A stretch of DNA of 64,000 nt from assembly GCA_022820545.1 (NCBI GenBank), contig JAJEFG010000082.1, positions 1 to 64,000 of the forward strand. The letters run 5' to 3'. Both the position numbers and the translations under genes were made by a program. Origin of the DNA: Acidobacteriota bacterium. Lineage in GTDB: Bacteria; Acidobacteriota; Vicinamibacteria; Marinacidobacterales; Marinacidobacteraceae. Numbering within the stretch: the stretch's first letter is position 1; every line of letters starts with the position of its first letter. Shown piece after piece: positions 41,665-50,001 of this stretch. The notes below the pieces were generated by a model that was not told where the DNA came from, made no database searches, and saw nothing but the letters and a program-made list of their open reading frames with translations.

Positions 41665-43254
41665 TCAGTTCTCTCGTTCGCCCTCCCGCACCGTCGGGTA
41701 CTCGATCCCGAGCTGCTCCAGATAGCTGTCATACCGCTCCGGGTCGTAGTAGAACGGCCGCATCGCCTCCCGGAAGGAATCCATCCGCTCCTTGTTGAGA
41801 TGGATCGCCGGCGGGTCGTTCGGCCCGATCAGGGGGCTGTACTGGTGCTCCGCGGTCTGCTCGGCGAAGTAGTCCTTCGCCGCCGCCACCAGTGACGGGT
41901 CGAGGAACAGGTCCATCAGGGTCATCGCGATCACCCGCGCCCCGGCGGTCACGCCCTTGTGCGCGATCGGGGTCGCCATCGCCACCGCGTTCGCCCAGTG
42001 GTGGCCGGGGCCGCCCGGGATGTTGGACGGGTAGCGCATCGTGACCGTCGGCACCTTCCATGAGATGTCCCCGATGTCGTCGGAGAAGCCGCCGAGCCGG
42101 GGCTCGGGCGCCGGGCCGCCGATCTGGCCGAGTTCCATCGCGAGGCCGCGTTCCTCGACGCCGAGCTCGCGCTGGAGACCCCGGGCGAGCGTCTGGTCCG
42201 CCTCGCTCCACTCGGGGAGACCCACCCGCTCGATGTTGGCCCACAGCGCCTCGGCCACCGGCTTGTTGAAGTGGCGCGGATACGCGTGGCCCAGGATGCG
42301 CCAGGACGCCTTGGTGGAGGTCATCGCCGCCGCGGCCTCCGCCATCGTGTTGCCGAGCTCGTAGAGCTCCTTCATGTGCGGCTGGTCGAGCTCACGGAAG
42401 TAGTACCAGACCGAAGCGAGCTGCGGCACCACGTTCGGCTGGTCGCCGCCGTTCGAGATCACGTAGTGCGAGCGGTGCGGGAGGCGCAGGTGCTCGCGCT
42501 TCACGTTCCAGGCCATGTTCATGATCTCGACCGCGTCGAGCGCGCTGCGTCCCCGCCACGGCGCGCCCGCGGAGTGCGCCGACTCGCCCTCGAAGGTGTA
42601 TTCCACGGAGACGAGGCCGCTGCCCCGCCCCTGGCCCCAGCTCACCCCGAAGTCGGAGGCGACGTGCGTGAAGATGTTGATGTCGATGTCGTCGAAGTGG
42701 CCGGCGCGGATGAACCACGCCTTGGTGGCGAGCAGTTCTTCCGCCACCCCCGGCCAGATCACGATGGTCCCGGGGATCCCCTCGCGCTCCATGACCTCCT
42801 TGGCGGCGAGCGCGCCGACGATGATCACCGCCTGCCCGGAGTTGTGGCCCTCGCCGTGGCCGGGAGCGCCCTCGACGAGCGGGTCGAAGTAGGCGACGCC
42901 GGGCTTCTGGGAAGCCTTCGGGATGCCGTCGATGTCGCTGCCGAGCGCGATCACCGGTGAACCCGACCCCCAGCGCGCCATCCAGGCGGTGGGGATGCCG
43001 GCGATGCCTTCCTCGATCTCGAAGCCGTTGTCGCGGAGGACGCCGGTGAGGTAGCGGGAGGTCTCGACCTCCTGGAAGCCGAGCTCGCCGAAGCTGAAGA
43101 CGGAGTCCACGATGACCTGCGCCAGCTTGGCGCGCTCGGCGGCGCCCTGGTCGGCGACGGGGCGGAGGGTCTCGAGGTCCTGGGCGGCAGCGGGGGCGGT
43201 CAGGAGCGCGAGCGAGAGGGCGGCGAGAGCGGTGATTCTCGTGAGTGAGGACAT
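41665..43254 (-). CDS. Secreted M20-family amidohydrolase (AbgB-like)
   Basis: A 529-residue metallo-amidohydrolase with a cleavable signal peptide (MSSLTRITALAALSLALLTA, cleavage after PAAA near 23). Metal-site motifs are GSDIDGIPKASQ near 104, GAPGHGEGHNSGQAV near 130, and Glu-Glu in WPGVAEELLATK near 167. The dimerisation/lid domain follows with ESAHSAGAPWRGRSALDAVE near 225. The C-terminus contains the third metal His region (GGPGHHWANAVAMATPIAHKG near 428). The closest plan is the p-aminobenzoyl-glutamate hydrolase subunit B group of M20D, cleaving N-acyl bonds in the periplasm. It is monocistronic, followed by a hairpin. The exact substrate is not deducible. Confidence 0.9.
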   Translation of the reverse strand: MSSLTRITALAALSLALLTAPAAAQDLETLRPVADQGAAERAKLAQVIVDSVFSFGELGFQEVETSRYLTGVLRDNGFEIEEGIAGIPTAWMARWGSGSPVIALGSDIDGIPKASQKPGVAYFDPLVEGAPGHGEGHNSGQAVIIVGALAAKEVMEREGIPGTIVIWPGVAEELLATKAWFIRAGHFDDIDINIFTHVASDFGVSWGQGRGSGLVSVEYTFEGESAHSAGAPWRGRSALDAVEIMNMAWNVKREHLRLPHRSHYVISNGGDQPNVVPQLASVWYYFRELDQPHMKELYELGNTMAEAAAAMTSTKASWRILGHAYPRHFNKPVAEALWANIERVGLPEWSEADQTLARGLQRELGVEERGLAMELGQIGGPAPEPRLGGFSDDIGDISWKVPTVTMRYPSNIPGGPGHHWANAVAMATPIAHKGVTAGARVIAMTLMDLFLDPSLVAAAKDYFAEQTAEHQYSPLIGPNDPPAIHLNKERMDSFREAMRPFYYDPERYDSYLEQLGIEYPTVREGEREN

Positions 43255-43330
43255 AGGGGGAACCTCCCGTGGACGGCCCGGAGGCCGACTGGCGATTCTA
43301 CGGGGAGGTTCCGCCCGCTGCGCGGGCGGG

Positions 43331-43437
43331 TGCCGGCTGAAGCCGGCGCTCCGAGCCGTACGTGCTTTGACGTGGAGTTGCGACGGGCGCGGCGCGGAGC
43401 GCCGCGGTGCCGGTCTGGAGACCGGCGTTCCAAGCCG
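43331..43437. repeat. REP-like palindromic elements, tandem pair
   Basis: Two elements: TGCCGGCTGAAGCCGGC with GCTCCGAGCC at 43331-43357, and a full element at about 43391-43437 with GGCGCGGAGCGCCGCGG, then TGCCGGTCTGGAGACCGGCG and TTCCAAGCC. The core GCCGGTCT-GG-AGACCGGC is a perfect 8-bp stem. The flank GGCGCGGAGCGCC is a second palindrome. Confidence 0.85.
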
Positions 43438-43464
43438 GGGCGTTGCTTGCGCCGGGGACGGGGG

Positions 43465-44214
43465 TCAGTTGCCGCTGCGGGCCTGGGCGATGAGCTGCCG
43501 GAGGCGGGCGCCGTCCACCGCGCCGGGCACCAGCGTGTTCCCGATCACGAAGGCCGGGGTGCCGTTGATCCCGAGCTCGCGGGCGAGACGCTGGGTGTCC
43601 TGCAGATAGGAAATGACCTCCGCGTCGGCCATGTCCTGCTGCAGGCGCGCCACGTCGAGCCCGGCCTGCCCCGCGATCTCCATCACCGACTCCTCGGTGA
43701 GGCGCTCGGGCGAGCCCATGAGCGCCTTGTGGAACTCCAGGTACTTTCCCTGCTTCTGCGCCGCCATGGAGGCGAGCGCGGCGAAGGTCGAGACCTGTCC
43801 CAGTACCGGGAAGTCCTTCCACACGACCCGCAGTCCCGGGTCGGTCTCCAGCAGGTCCATGACCGGCTCGAGCGAGCGCTTGCAGTAGCCGCACTGGTAG
43901 TCGAAGAACTCGACGAGTGTCACGTCGCCGTCCGGGTTGCCGGACACCGGCGACATCGGGTGGTCCTCAAGCGCCACGCGGTTCTTCACCAGCGCGTCGC
44001 GGGTCCGCGCCACCTGGTCGGCCTGGCGCCTCGCCTGGAGCGCGCGGATCGCCTCCTCGATGACCTCCGGGTGCTCGAGCAGGTACTCCCGGACGATCTT
44101 CCGCACGGCCTCCTCGTCCGGGGGCGGTTGCGGCGTGGGCTGCGCCTGGCCGCTGGCGGCGACCGCGGCGCAGAGGAGCGCCGCGGCCAGCGCGAGCGCC
44201 AGCTTGGACTTCAT
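43465..44214 (-). CDS. DsbA-family thiol oxidoreductase (periplasmic)
   Basis: A 249-residue secreted thioredoxin-fold protein. The signal peptide MKSKLALALAAALLCAAVAA is followed by a Pro-rich linker. An N-terminal helical segment EEAVRKIVREYLLEHPEVIE (about 33-52) resembles the extension of ScsC/Com1-type DsbA proteins. The active site is FFDYQCGYCKRS near 112, with Cys-Gly-Tyr-Cys, and the cis-Pro loop is INGTPAFVIGNTLVPGAVD near 218. Members oxidise or isomerise disulphides in exported proteins. It lies alone between REP-like elements, probably transcribed separately. Confidence 0.92.
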   Translation of the reverse strand: MKSKLALALAAALLCAAVAASGQAQPTPQPPPDEEAVRKIVREYLLEHPEVIEEAIRALQARRQADQVARTRDALVKNRVALEDHPMSPVSGNPDGDVTLVEFFDYQCGYCKRSLEPVMDLLETDPGLRVVWKDFPVLGQVSTFAALASMAAQKQGKYLEFHKALMGSPERLTEESVMEIAGQAGLDVARLQQDMADAEVISYLQDTQRLARELGINGTPAFVIGNTLVPGAVDGARLRQLIAQARSGN

Positions 44215-44230
44215 GTGCAGGGATTGTAGG

Positions 44231-44282
44231 TGCGCGGCGCGGAGCGCCGCGGTGCCGGTCTGGAGACCGGCGTTCCAAGCCG
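44231..44282. repeat. REP-like palindromic element
   Basis: A full element, TGCGCGGCGCGGAGCGCCGC then GGTGCCGGTCTGGAGACCGG and CGTTCCAAGC, almost identical to the one at 43391-43437. It lies between the S9-family gene and the DsbA-like gene. Confidence 0.88.
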
Positions 44283-44294
44283 TTGCGCCACCCC

Positions 44295-46250
44295 TCAGTG
44301 GGAGACGCCCTCGAGTTCCTCGAGGTAACCGACGCCCGGCAGGTCAACGTCCTTTCCCAGGAGGTAGAAGTCGAAGAACGCCTTCATGTCGGCGAGCATC
44401 TCCACCCGGTTGTCGAAGCCCCGGACGTAGAAGTTCTCGCCGGGGTAGGCCTTGTAGCGGGCGGGCTTGTAGAGGCGCTGGAGTTCGCGGAAGAACTCGG
44501 TCATCTGCGGGGAGCCGGGATAGCGGCCCTCGCCGTGGAGGACGAAGACGGGCGCCTGCGCGCCGGCGAGGTGGTAGTAGGGGGAGTTCGCGAGGTAGCG
44601 GTCCCGGTGATCTTCGAGCCGGCCCATCTCCTTGCGGAGTTGCTGGAGGTGGCGGAACTCGCCGTCGTCGAAGAAGGTGACGCGGTCGCAGTAGCCGGAG
44701 GCGGCGATCACGGCCTGGAAGGTCTCGCCGCCGAAGCTCACCGCCGCGCACGACATGAACCCTCCGTAGCTGGTGCCGGTGGTCCCGATGCGCTCGGGGT
44801 GGACGAACGGGAGGGTCCGGAGGTAGTCGGCGGCGGCCACCGCGTCCGCGAAGTCGCACTTGCCCCAGCAGCCGTCGTTCGCCTCCTCGAACGCGCGGCC
44901 GTACCCGGAGCTGCCGCGGACGTTGGGCAGGAGGACCACGTAGCCGCGCTGCACGAAGAACTGGATGGCCGGCTCGAAGCTGTCCTCCCACTGCGACGTG
45001 GGTCCGCCGTGGGTCCAGACGATGGCGGGATGGCGGCCGTTCCCGTCACCCCATCCGGCGCCGGGCCGGTAGAGATACGAGGGGATTTCCAGGCCGTCCG
45101 CGCTCGAGAATGACACCTTCCCGGGCATGACCAGGCGACGTTCGATCGCCTCCACCGGCGCCGAATCGGTCAGCCGGGACGACTTCCCCGCGGCGAGGTC
45201 GTGAACAAACAGGTCCCCGGGGCGGGTCGGCGTCTCGAGGGTGGTTGAGATGCGGCCGCCGTCCGGAGACCACTGGGGAGCTCCGACGATTCCGGACTCG
45301 GGCGCCGCGATGACTTGTGGCTCGCCGCCGCCCGCCGGCGCGACCCGGAGCTGGTAGGTGCCCCCGTGGTTCTCGACGTACAGGAATCCGCCGCCGTCCG
45401 GGGACCAGGCGCCTTCCGTCTGGTCGGCTTCGGCCGCCGCCAGCGGCTTCGGTTCGCCTCCCGACCGGGGCACGGCCCAGTAGTTGATCCATCCGGAGCG
45501 GTAGGACGGAAAGACGACCGTGGCGCCGTCCGGGGAGACCAGGGGATAGCCGAACGTGCCGCCCTCGCCGTAGTCGAAGAAGTCCTCGTCACGCACGATG
45601 ACCCGCTCTTCGCCGCCGCCAGCGAGGACCTCCACGATCGTGTGGTCCATCCATTCGCGATCGAGCCGGACGAACAGCACCGACTGGGAGTCGGGACCCC
45701 AGGCGGGATAGACCTCCAGCTCGGGCCCGTCGGTCAGCCGGCGGGCCTCCCCGGACGGGACCTCCACCGTCCACACGTCGTACTGCCCGTGGCGATTGCC
45801 GGCGAACGCGATCCGGCGCCCGTCCGGCGACCAGGAGTAGCCCTTGATCAGCCGCCCCCCGTTCCCGGTCAGGCGGAGCGCTTCGGCTCCCTCGACGGAC
45901 CAGAGCCAGATCTCCGGCGTGCCGCTCCGGTCCGAGACGTAGGAGATCCAGCGGCCGTCCGGCGACCAGCGCGGCTCGGCCGACGCGAGGAAGTGACCGC
46001 TGCCTCCCGTGGACACCGGCAGTTCGCTGACCGCGCCGCCCTCGGCGCGGATGAGCCGCAGGTTCGCGCCGCCCAGGAGGATGCGGTCGCCGTCCGGGGC
46101 CCAGCGCGGCGTCTCGCCGCCCACGGATGAGGAGAGCGACAGGAGCGTCTCCACGGGGAGCGGTTCGGGGGCGTTCTGGGCGGCCGAGGGGGCGGCGAGG
46201 AGGGCGAACGAGAGGATGGAGAGGGCGCTGGTTCTCGTGACTGACGGCAT
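44295..46250 (-). CDS. Secreted S9-family (prolyl oligopeptidase-like) protein with altered catalytic triad
   Basis: A 651-residue exported protein: signal peptide (about 1-24, ending APSAAQ), a PD40/WD40-like beta-propeller with repeated WSPDG blades (about 45-370), then an alpha/beta-hydrolase domain. HGGPTSQWEDSF and PNVRGSSGYG form the oxyanion region, and GTSYGGFMSCAAV near 505 carries the nucleophile Ser. The positions of the other triad residues are changed: the usual HGxxD reads HGEGR (LHGEGRYPGSP near 583), and the usual EGHG reads PGENFYV. A paralogue at 57506 has matching losses and shares an unusual GCWGKCD motif. It may be a pseudoenzyme or use another triad arrangement. Peptidase activity is therefore doubtful though the family call is firm. 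Confidence 0.88.
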   Translation of the reverse strand: MPSVTRTSALSILSFALLAAPSAAQNAPEPLPVETLLSLSSSVGGETPRWAPDGDRILLGGANLRLIRAEGGAVSELPVSTGGSGHFLASAEPRWSPDGRWISYVSDRSGTPEIWLWSVEGAEALRLTGNGGRLIKGYSWSPDGRRIAFAGNRHGQYDVWTVEVPSGEARRLTDGPELEVYPAWGPDSQSVLFVRLDREWMDHTIVEVLAGGGEERVIVRDEDFFDYGEGGTFGYPLVSPDGATVVFPSYRSGWINYWAVPRSGGEPKPLAAAEADQTEGAWSPDGGGFLYVENHGGTYQLRVAPAGGGEPQVIAAPESGIVGAPQWSPDGGRISTTLETPTRPGDLFVHDLAAGKSSRLTDSAPVEAIERRLVMPGKVSFSSADGLEIPSYLYRPGAGWGDGNGRHPAIVWTHGGPTSQWEDSFEPAIQFFVQRGYVVLLPNVRGSSGYGRAFEEANDGCWGKCDFADAVAAADYLRTLPFVHPERIGTTGTSYGGFMSCAAVSFGGETFQAVIAASGYCDRVTFFDDGEFRHLQQLRKEMGRLEDHRDRYLANSPYYHLAGAQAPVFVLHGEGRYPGSPQMTEFFRELQRLYKPARYKAYPGENFYVRGFDNRVEMLADMKAFFDFYLLGKDVDLPGVGYLEELEGVSH

Positions 46251-46344
46251 GGGGGACCTCCCGTTGGCGGTACGGTGGCGGGCAACCGATTCTATGGAGG
46301 GGGGACAGTGGTCGCACCGTCACGGGAAGGCAGCGCCGTGCGGT

Positions 46345-46395
46345 TTCGCGGCCCTCCCGGGCCGCGATGCCGGCCGGAGGCCGGCGCTCCGAGCC
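46345..46395. repeat. REP-like palindromic element, variant
   Basis: TTCGCGGCCCTCCCGGGCCG, then CGATGCCGGCCGGAGGCCGG and CGCTCCGAGCC. The left palindrome differs from the standard type (GCGGCCC/GGGCCGC), while the right part keeps GCCGGCC-GGA-GGCCGGC. It abuts the stop codon of the methyltransferase gene. Confidence 0.8.
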
Positions 46396-47235
46396 CTACC
46401 TGCGCTCCAGGACGCAGTACCGGTACAGCTTGAGCGTCTCGCGCCAGTCTTCGGGATAGGCCGCCACCATTTCGCCCAGCCCGAACTCCTCGGCCAGGTT
46501 GTCGAAGGAGCCGTCCTCGGCGACCCGGAACGGCGCCTGTTCCTCGAACACCTTGAGGTCGGCGAACCCGGTCGGGAAACTGGCGCCCATCGCGCGTTCC
46601 ACGTCCTCGAGCCGGCGGCGGTCCTCCTCGTTCTCGAAGTCGCGGCTCTGCAGGTCGACGGCGAAGTAGTCGAAGGCGATGCGGAACGAGGTCATGGCCT
46701 CGGCGAGCCGGTTGAGGAACGGCAGGATGCTCTCGGGGGGCAGGTACATGGTGTTGCCCTCCCAGACCATCAGCGTCGGCGCGGCGCGGTCGAAGCCGAG
46801 ATCGGCCAGGCCGTTCGGAACGTCGGCCTCGAGGTAGTTGGCGAAGAGGGACGGCGGTTGCTCGATCCCGTTCTCCGCCAGCGTCGCCCGCTTGAACTCC
46901 AGAACCGCCTGCTGGTCCAACTCGAAGAAACGGGCGTCCGAGTCGGCGAACAGATGGGCGCGCATGTCGAAGCCGCCGCCCAGCAGGACCACCTGCCGCG
47001 CCCCCGCCGCGATCCCGCGCTCGACGAACCGGGTGAAGTAGCGGGTGCGGAAGCGGACCATGCTGGTGGACGGCGGAAAGGCCGCGTCCAATTGCTCGGC
47101 GACCGCCCGTGCCCGGTCGTTCGAGAACCACCGGGCGTAGGGGTCGTCGAAGAGCGGTTGCGGCTTTTCGGACTCGCCGGCCCGGATGGCCGCGATGACG
47201 AAGGCGGTGGCGCCGATTTCGTTGATGTCGGTCAT
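46396..47235 (-). CDS. SAM-dependent methyltransferase, leucine carboxyl methyltransferase/TIGR00027 family
   Basis: A 279-residue class I methyltransferase. The N-terminal family signature is GATAFVIAAIRAGESEKPQP then LFDDPYARWF (about 8-37). SAM-binding motif I is QVVLLGGGFDMRAHLF near 81, with FFELDQ as the acidic strand near 103. VWEGNTMYLPPESI near 156 matches the conserved G-x-x-x-Y-L of the family. Members methylate carboxylates or polyketide-type substrates; the substrate here is unknown. The gene is flanked on both sides by REP-like elements and has no operon partner. Confidence 0.88.
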   Translation of the reverse strand: MTDINEIGATAFVIAAIRAGESEKPQPLFDDPYARWFSNDRARAVAEQLDAAFPPSTSMVRFRTRYFTRFVERGIAAGARQVVLLGGGFDMRAHLFADSDARFFELDQQAVLEFKRATLAENGIEQPPSLFANYLEADVPNGLADLGFDRAAPTLMVWEGNTMYLPPESILPFLNRLAEAMTSFRIAFDYFAVDLQSRDFENEEDRRRLEDVERAMGASFPTGFADLKVFEEQAPFRVAEDGSFDNLAEEFGLGEMVAAYPEDWRETLKLYRYCVLERR

Positions 47236-47239
47236 GGCG

Positions 47240-47290
47240 GTTTCGCGGCCCTCCCTTGCCGCGGCGCCGGTCTGAAGACCGGCGGTCCCT
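47240..47290. repeat. REP-like palindromic element, variant
   Basis: GTTTCGCGGCCCTCCCTTGC, then CGCGGCGCCGGTCTGAAGAC and CGGCGGTCCC. The core GCCGGTCTGAAGACCGGC is the same palindrome as in the standard element with a changed loop. It lies between smpB and the methyltransferase gene. Confidence 0.8.
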
Positions 47291-47296
47291 GCGTCC

Positions 47297-47809
47297 CTAG
47301 CCGAGCGCTTCCCGCGCTTCGCGGTCGGCCTCGCGGCGGCGGAGGGTCTCGCGGCGGTCGCGGTTGCTCTTGCCCTTCGCGAGCGCCACCTGGACCTTGA
47401 TCCAGCCGTTCCGGAGATGGATGCGGAGCGGCACCAGCGTCAGGCCCGCGGTGGTGAGCTTGCCGGCGATCCGCCGCATCTCGTCCTCGTGGAGCAGGAG
47501 CTTCCGGTTCCGCTCCGGATTCCCCTGTTCCGGCGGCGCGTTCACGTAGGGCGCGATGTGGCAGTTCACGAGGAAGATCTCGCCGTTCCGCTCCCGGCCG
47601 TAGGCGTCCTTGAGGTTCGCCCCGCCGGCCCGGCACGACTTCACCTCGGCGCCGGTGAGCGCGATGCCCGCCTCGAACTGCTCGAGGATCACGAAGTTCC
47701 GCCGCGCCCTCCGGTTCTCGGAGAGCACCTGCTCGTTGCGGAAGCCTCCCCCATGCGCTCCGGCGGAGCGCAGCCGGCGTTTCTTCCTGGCGGTCTTCTT
47801 TCGACTCAT
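47297..47809 (-). CDS. smpB: SsrA-binding protein SmpB
   Basis: A 170-residue protein that delivers tmRNA to stalled ribosomes. Family blocks are ENRRARRNFVILEQFEAGIA then LTGAEVKSCRAG (about 31-62), AYGRERNGEIFLVNCHIAPY near 69-88, NPERNRKLLLHEDEMRRI near 97, and the basic C-terminal tail KGKSNRDRRETLRRREADRE. The lysine-rich N-terminus is slightly longer than usual. No tmRNA gene was found in the window. Confidence 0.97.
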   Translation of the reverse strand: MSRKKTARKKRRLRSAGAHGGGFRNEQVLSENRRARRNFVILEQFEAGIALTGAEVKSCRAGGANLKDAYGRERNGEIFLVNCHIAPYVNAPPEQGNPERNRKLLLHEDEMRRIAGKLTTAGLTLVPLRIHLRNGWIKVQVALAKGKSNRDRRETLRRREADREAREALG

Positions 47810-47882
47810 GGAAACGAGTCTAGCGGTCGCATGCCGGAAACAGCACGGGTGTCGCCCTCACGTTTACCATGCGGAAAACGAG

Positions 47883-49112
47883 ATGCCCGAATTCCTGTGC
47901 CAGGTCGGCGAACCCGCGGGCGACCTGCGGCGGCTCCGGCTGACCGCCCGGGACGCCGACGCGGCCCGCCAGGAACTCCAGGAACAGGGACTGCACGTCT
48001 TCGCGGTCCGGCGCCTGTCCTCGTTCGCCGCGTTCGGCCGCCTCTTCGAGGGCCGAACGTCCTTCTGGCGCCGGCGTCCGGTCCGCAGCCGCGAGGTGCT
48101 GCTCTTCAACCAGGAGCTCGCCGCGCTGCTGCACGCCGGGCTGCCGCTCGCCGAGTCGCTCGGCATCATGGTCGAGCGCATGGAGAATCCGACCCTGCGG
48201 GAGGCGGTCCAGACCATCCTCTCCGAGGTCCGGTCCGGCGTGCCGATGAGCACCGCCGTCACCCGCTATCCCTTCTTCCCGTCGGTCTATCCGGCGTGCC
48301 TCCAGGCCGGCGAGACGAGCGGGGACCTCCCGGGGATGATCGTCCGGTTCACGGACGCCATGCGCGTCGCGGTGAAGGCGCGGTCGAGCCTGACCGCCGC
48401 CATGGTCTATCCCGCCTTCCTGCTGGCCGCGCTGCTCGGCACCGCCGCCTACCTCCTGCTCGGGGTGGTCCCGAACTTCGTCCCCTTCTTCGCCGGGTTC
48501 GGACAGGAACTGCCGCCCCTGACCACCGCGCTCCTCGGCGGCGCCGAGTTCGTCCGGACGCACCTGCTGTGGGTCGTCTCCGGCCTGCTGGCCGCGGTCC
48601 TGCTCTTCGCGGCCTGGTCCCGGACCGCCCGGGCAAAGCGCATCCGGGACCGCGCGGTCCTCCGCCTGCCGGCCATCGGCGAAGTGCTCCGGCTGTATGC
48701 GGTCTCCCAGTTCTCGCGGTCGCTCGGCACCCTGCTCGCCGGGGGGATGCCGCTCGTCAGCGCGATCCCGGTGGCGGGGCGCGCGGTGGGGAACCGCTAT
48801 CTCCGGAGCGTGCTCGAGCCCACCGCCGCGGCCGTCCGCGAGGGCCGTTCCTTCGTCGAGACCCTGGCGGAGACCGGCGAGATCCCCGGCTTCGCGCTCC
48901 AGATGGTCCGGGTGGGCGAGGGCACCGGCGATCTCGCCCGGATGGTCTCCTCGGTGGCCGACTTCAACGACGAGGTGATCGAGAACCGGGTGACCGTGCT
49001 CCTCAGCCTCCTCACCCCGGTCGTGCTCCTCATCCTGGGCGGCTTCGTGGCGCTGGTCCTCCTCGCGATCTACCTGCCGCTCTTCAGCCTCGCGTCGGTT
49101 CCGCAGTTCTGA
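47883..49112 (+). CDS. gspF: Type II secretion/type IV pilus inner-membrane platform protein (GspF/PilC)
   Basis: A 409-residue T2SSF protein with two homologous cytoplasmic domains. Family sequence FNQELAALLHAGLPLAESLG near 76-95 recurs as QFSRSLGTLLAGGMPLVSAI in the second half. Three membrane segments are visible near 184, 225 and 385-405 (VVLLILGGFVALVLLAIYLP). It anchors the assembly ATPase to the pseudopilus machinery. I chose the ATG at 47883 (MPEFLCQVGE); the open frame runs further up without family sequence. The stop overlaps the next start (TGATG), beginning a four-gene operon of pseudopilin-like genes. Confidence 0.92.
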   Translation: MPEFLCQVGEPAGDLRRLRLTARDADAARQELQEQGLHVFAVRRLSSFAAFGRLFEGRTSFWRRRPVRSREVLLFNQELAALLHAGLPLAESLGIMVERMENPTLREAVQTILSEVRSGVPMSTAVTRYPFFPSVYPACLQAGETSGDLPGMIVRFTDAMRVAVKARSSLTAAMVYPAFLLAALLGTAAYLLLGVVPNFVPFFAGFGQELPPLTTALLGGAEFVRTHLLWVVSGLLAAVLLFAAWSRTARAKRIRDRAVLRLPAIGEVLRLYAVSQFSRSLGTLLAGGMPLVSAIPVAGRAVGNRYLRSVLEPTAAAVREGRSFVETLAETGEIPGFALQMVRVGEGTGDLARMVSSVADFNDEVIENRVTVLLSLLTPVVLLILGGFVALVLLAIYLPLFSLASVPQF

Positions 49113-49600
49113 TGCGCCTCTCCCGGCCCGCCGGCCAGCGGGGCTTCACCCTCATCGAGCTGGTGGTGGCCGCCGGAATCCTCGCGGTGCTGGCGATGGG
49201 GATCATCCCGGTGGCCAAGGTCGCCTCCGTCCGCGCCGACGAGATCGAGCTGAGCCGCACCCTGCGGACCCTCCGGATGGCGATCGACGCCTACCACGAG
49301 GCCGCCGAAGCCGGCGAGATCGATCCGGACTTCATCGAGCCCGACCACGAGAACTACCCGCCGGACCTGGACGCGCTGGTCGAAGGAGTGCCCGGTCCCC
49401 GGGGCCCGGACGGCCGCGCCCCCGTGCTCCGCTTCCTCCGGCGCCTCCCGGCGGACCCGATGACCGGACGCGCCGACTGGATGCTGCGCTCCTACCAGGA
49501 CGATCCGGGACGCCTCTCCTGGGGCGGCCAGAACGTCTACGACGTCCGCTCCGCCTCCCCCCGCCGCGCCCTCGACGGCACGCTCTACCGGTCATGGTGA
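49112..49600 (+). CDS. Type II secretion pseudopilin-like protein
   Basis: A 162-residue prepilin-type protein. The leader MRLSRPAGQRG is followed by FTLIELVVAAGILAVLAMGI, the class III prepilin peptidase site (cleavage after Gly, methylated Phe, Glu at +5). The globular part carries YHEAAEAGEIDPDF and LPADPMTGRADWMLRSYQDD near 110-130, the P-x-D-P-x-T block typical of GspG-like pseudopilins. Its start overlaps the gspF stop and its end overlaps the next gene by 7 bp, so expression is coupled. Confidence 0.9.
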   Translation: MRLSRPAGQRGFTLIELVVAAGILAVLAMGIIPVAKVASVRADEIELSRTLRTLRMAIDAYHEAAEAGEIDPDFIEPDHENYPPDLDALVEGVPGPRGPDGRAPVLRFLRRLPADPMTGRADWMLRSYQDDPGRLSWGGQNVYDVRSASPRRALDGTLYRSW

Positions 49601-50001
49601 CGAGCCCCTCCCGCGCCGGCCGATCGGCCGGCTTCAGCTTCATCGAGATGGTGCTGGTGCTGCTGGTCCTCGGGATCCTCTTCGCGATCGCCGTGCCCCG
49701 CTACCAGGCGCAGATCGTGAGGGCGAAGGAAGCGGTGCTGGAGCACAACCTAGCGACCATCCGGGAGCGGCTCGACCAGTACCGGGCCGACCACGACGAG
49801 TTCCCCGCGAACCTCGCCGATCTCGTCGTCTCGGGGTATCTCCGGGAGATCCCCGAGGACCCCATCACCCAGTCCATCCTCTGGGAGGAGGTGCGCGACG
49901 GCTACGACCCCATGTTCCCGGACGCACCGGCCGGGGTCTCCGACGTCCGCAGCCGATCGGAGGAGATGGGCAGCGATGGACGGCCGTACCGTGAGTGGTA
50001 G
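49594..50001 (+). CDS. gspG: Pseudopilin, GspG-like
   Basis: A 135-residue protein with leader SRAGRSAG, then FSFIEMVLVLLVLGILFAIA (class III signal, Glu+5), VPRYQAQIVRAKEAVLEHNL, and a C-terminal FPANLADLVVSGYLREIPED then PITQSILW. The pattern L-x-x-L-V-x-x-G-Y-L-x-x-I-P-x-D-P is typical of GspG-type major pseudopilins. The C-terminal WEEVRDGYDP ... DVRSRSEE part resembles the usual calcium-site loop. Overlaps both neighbours. Confidence 0.88.
   Translation: MVTSPSRAGRSAGFSFIEMVLVLLVLGILFAIAVPRYQAQIVRAKEAVLEHNLATIRERLDQYRADHDEFPANLADLVVSGYLREIPEDPITQSILWEEVRDGYDPMFPDAPAGVSDVRSRSEEMGSDGRPYREW

Noticed and set aside
41358-41732. Minus-strand frame at the island boundary
   Set aside because: The Ser/Arg-rich product with no motif overlaps the end of the M20 gene. 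It behaves as a chance frame.
47417-49111. Large frame leading into the first pseudopilin gene
   Set aside because: Only the part from ATG 49112 has the prepilin signal. The upstream part overlaps smpB and gspF in another frame.
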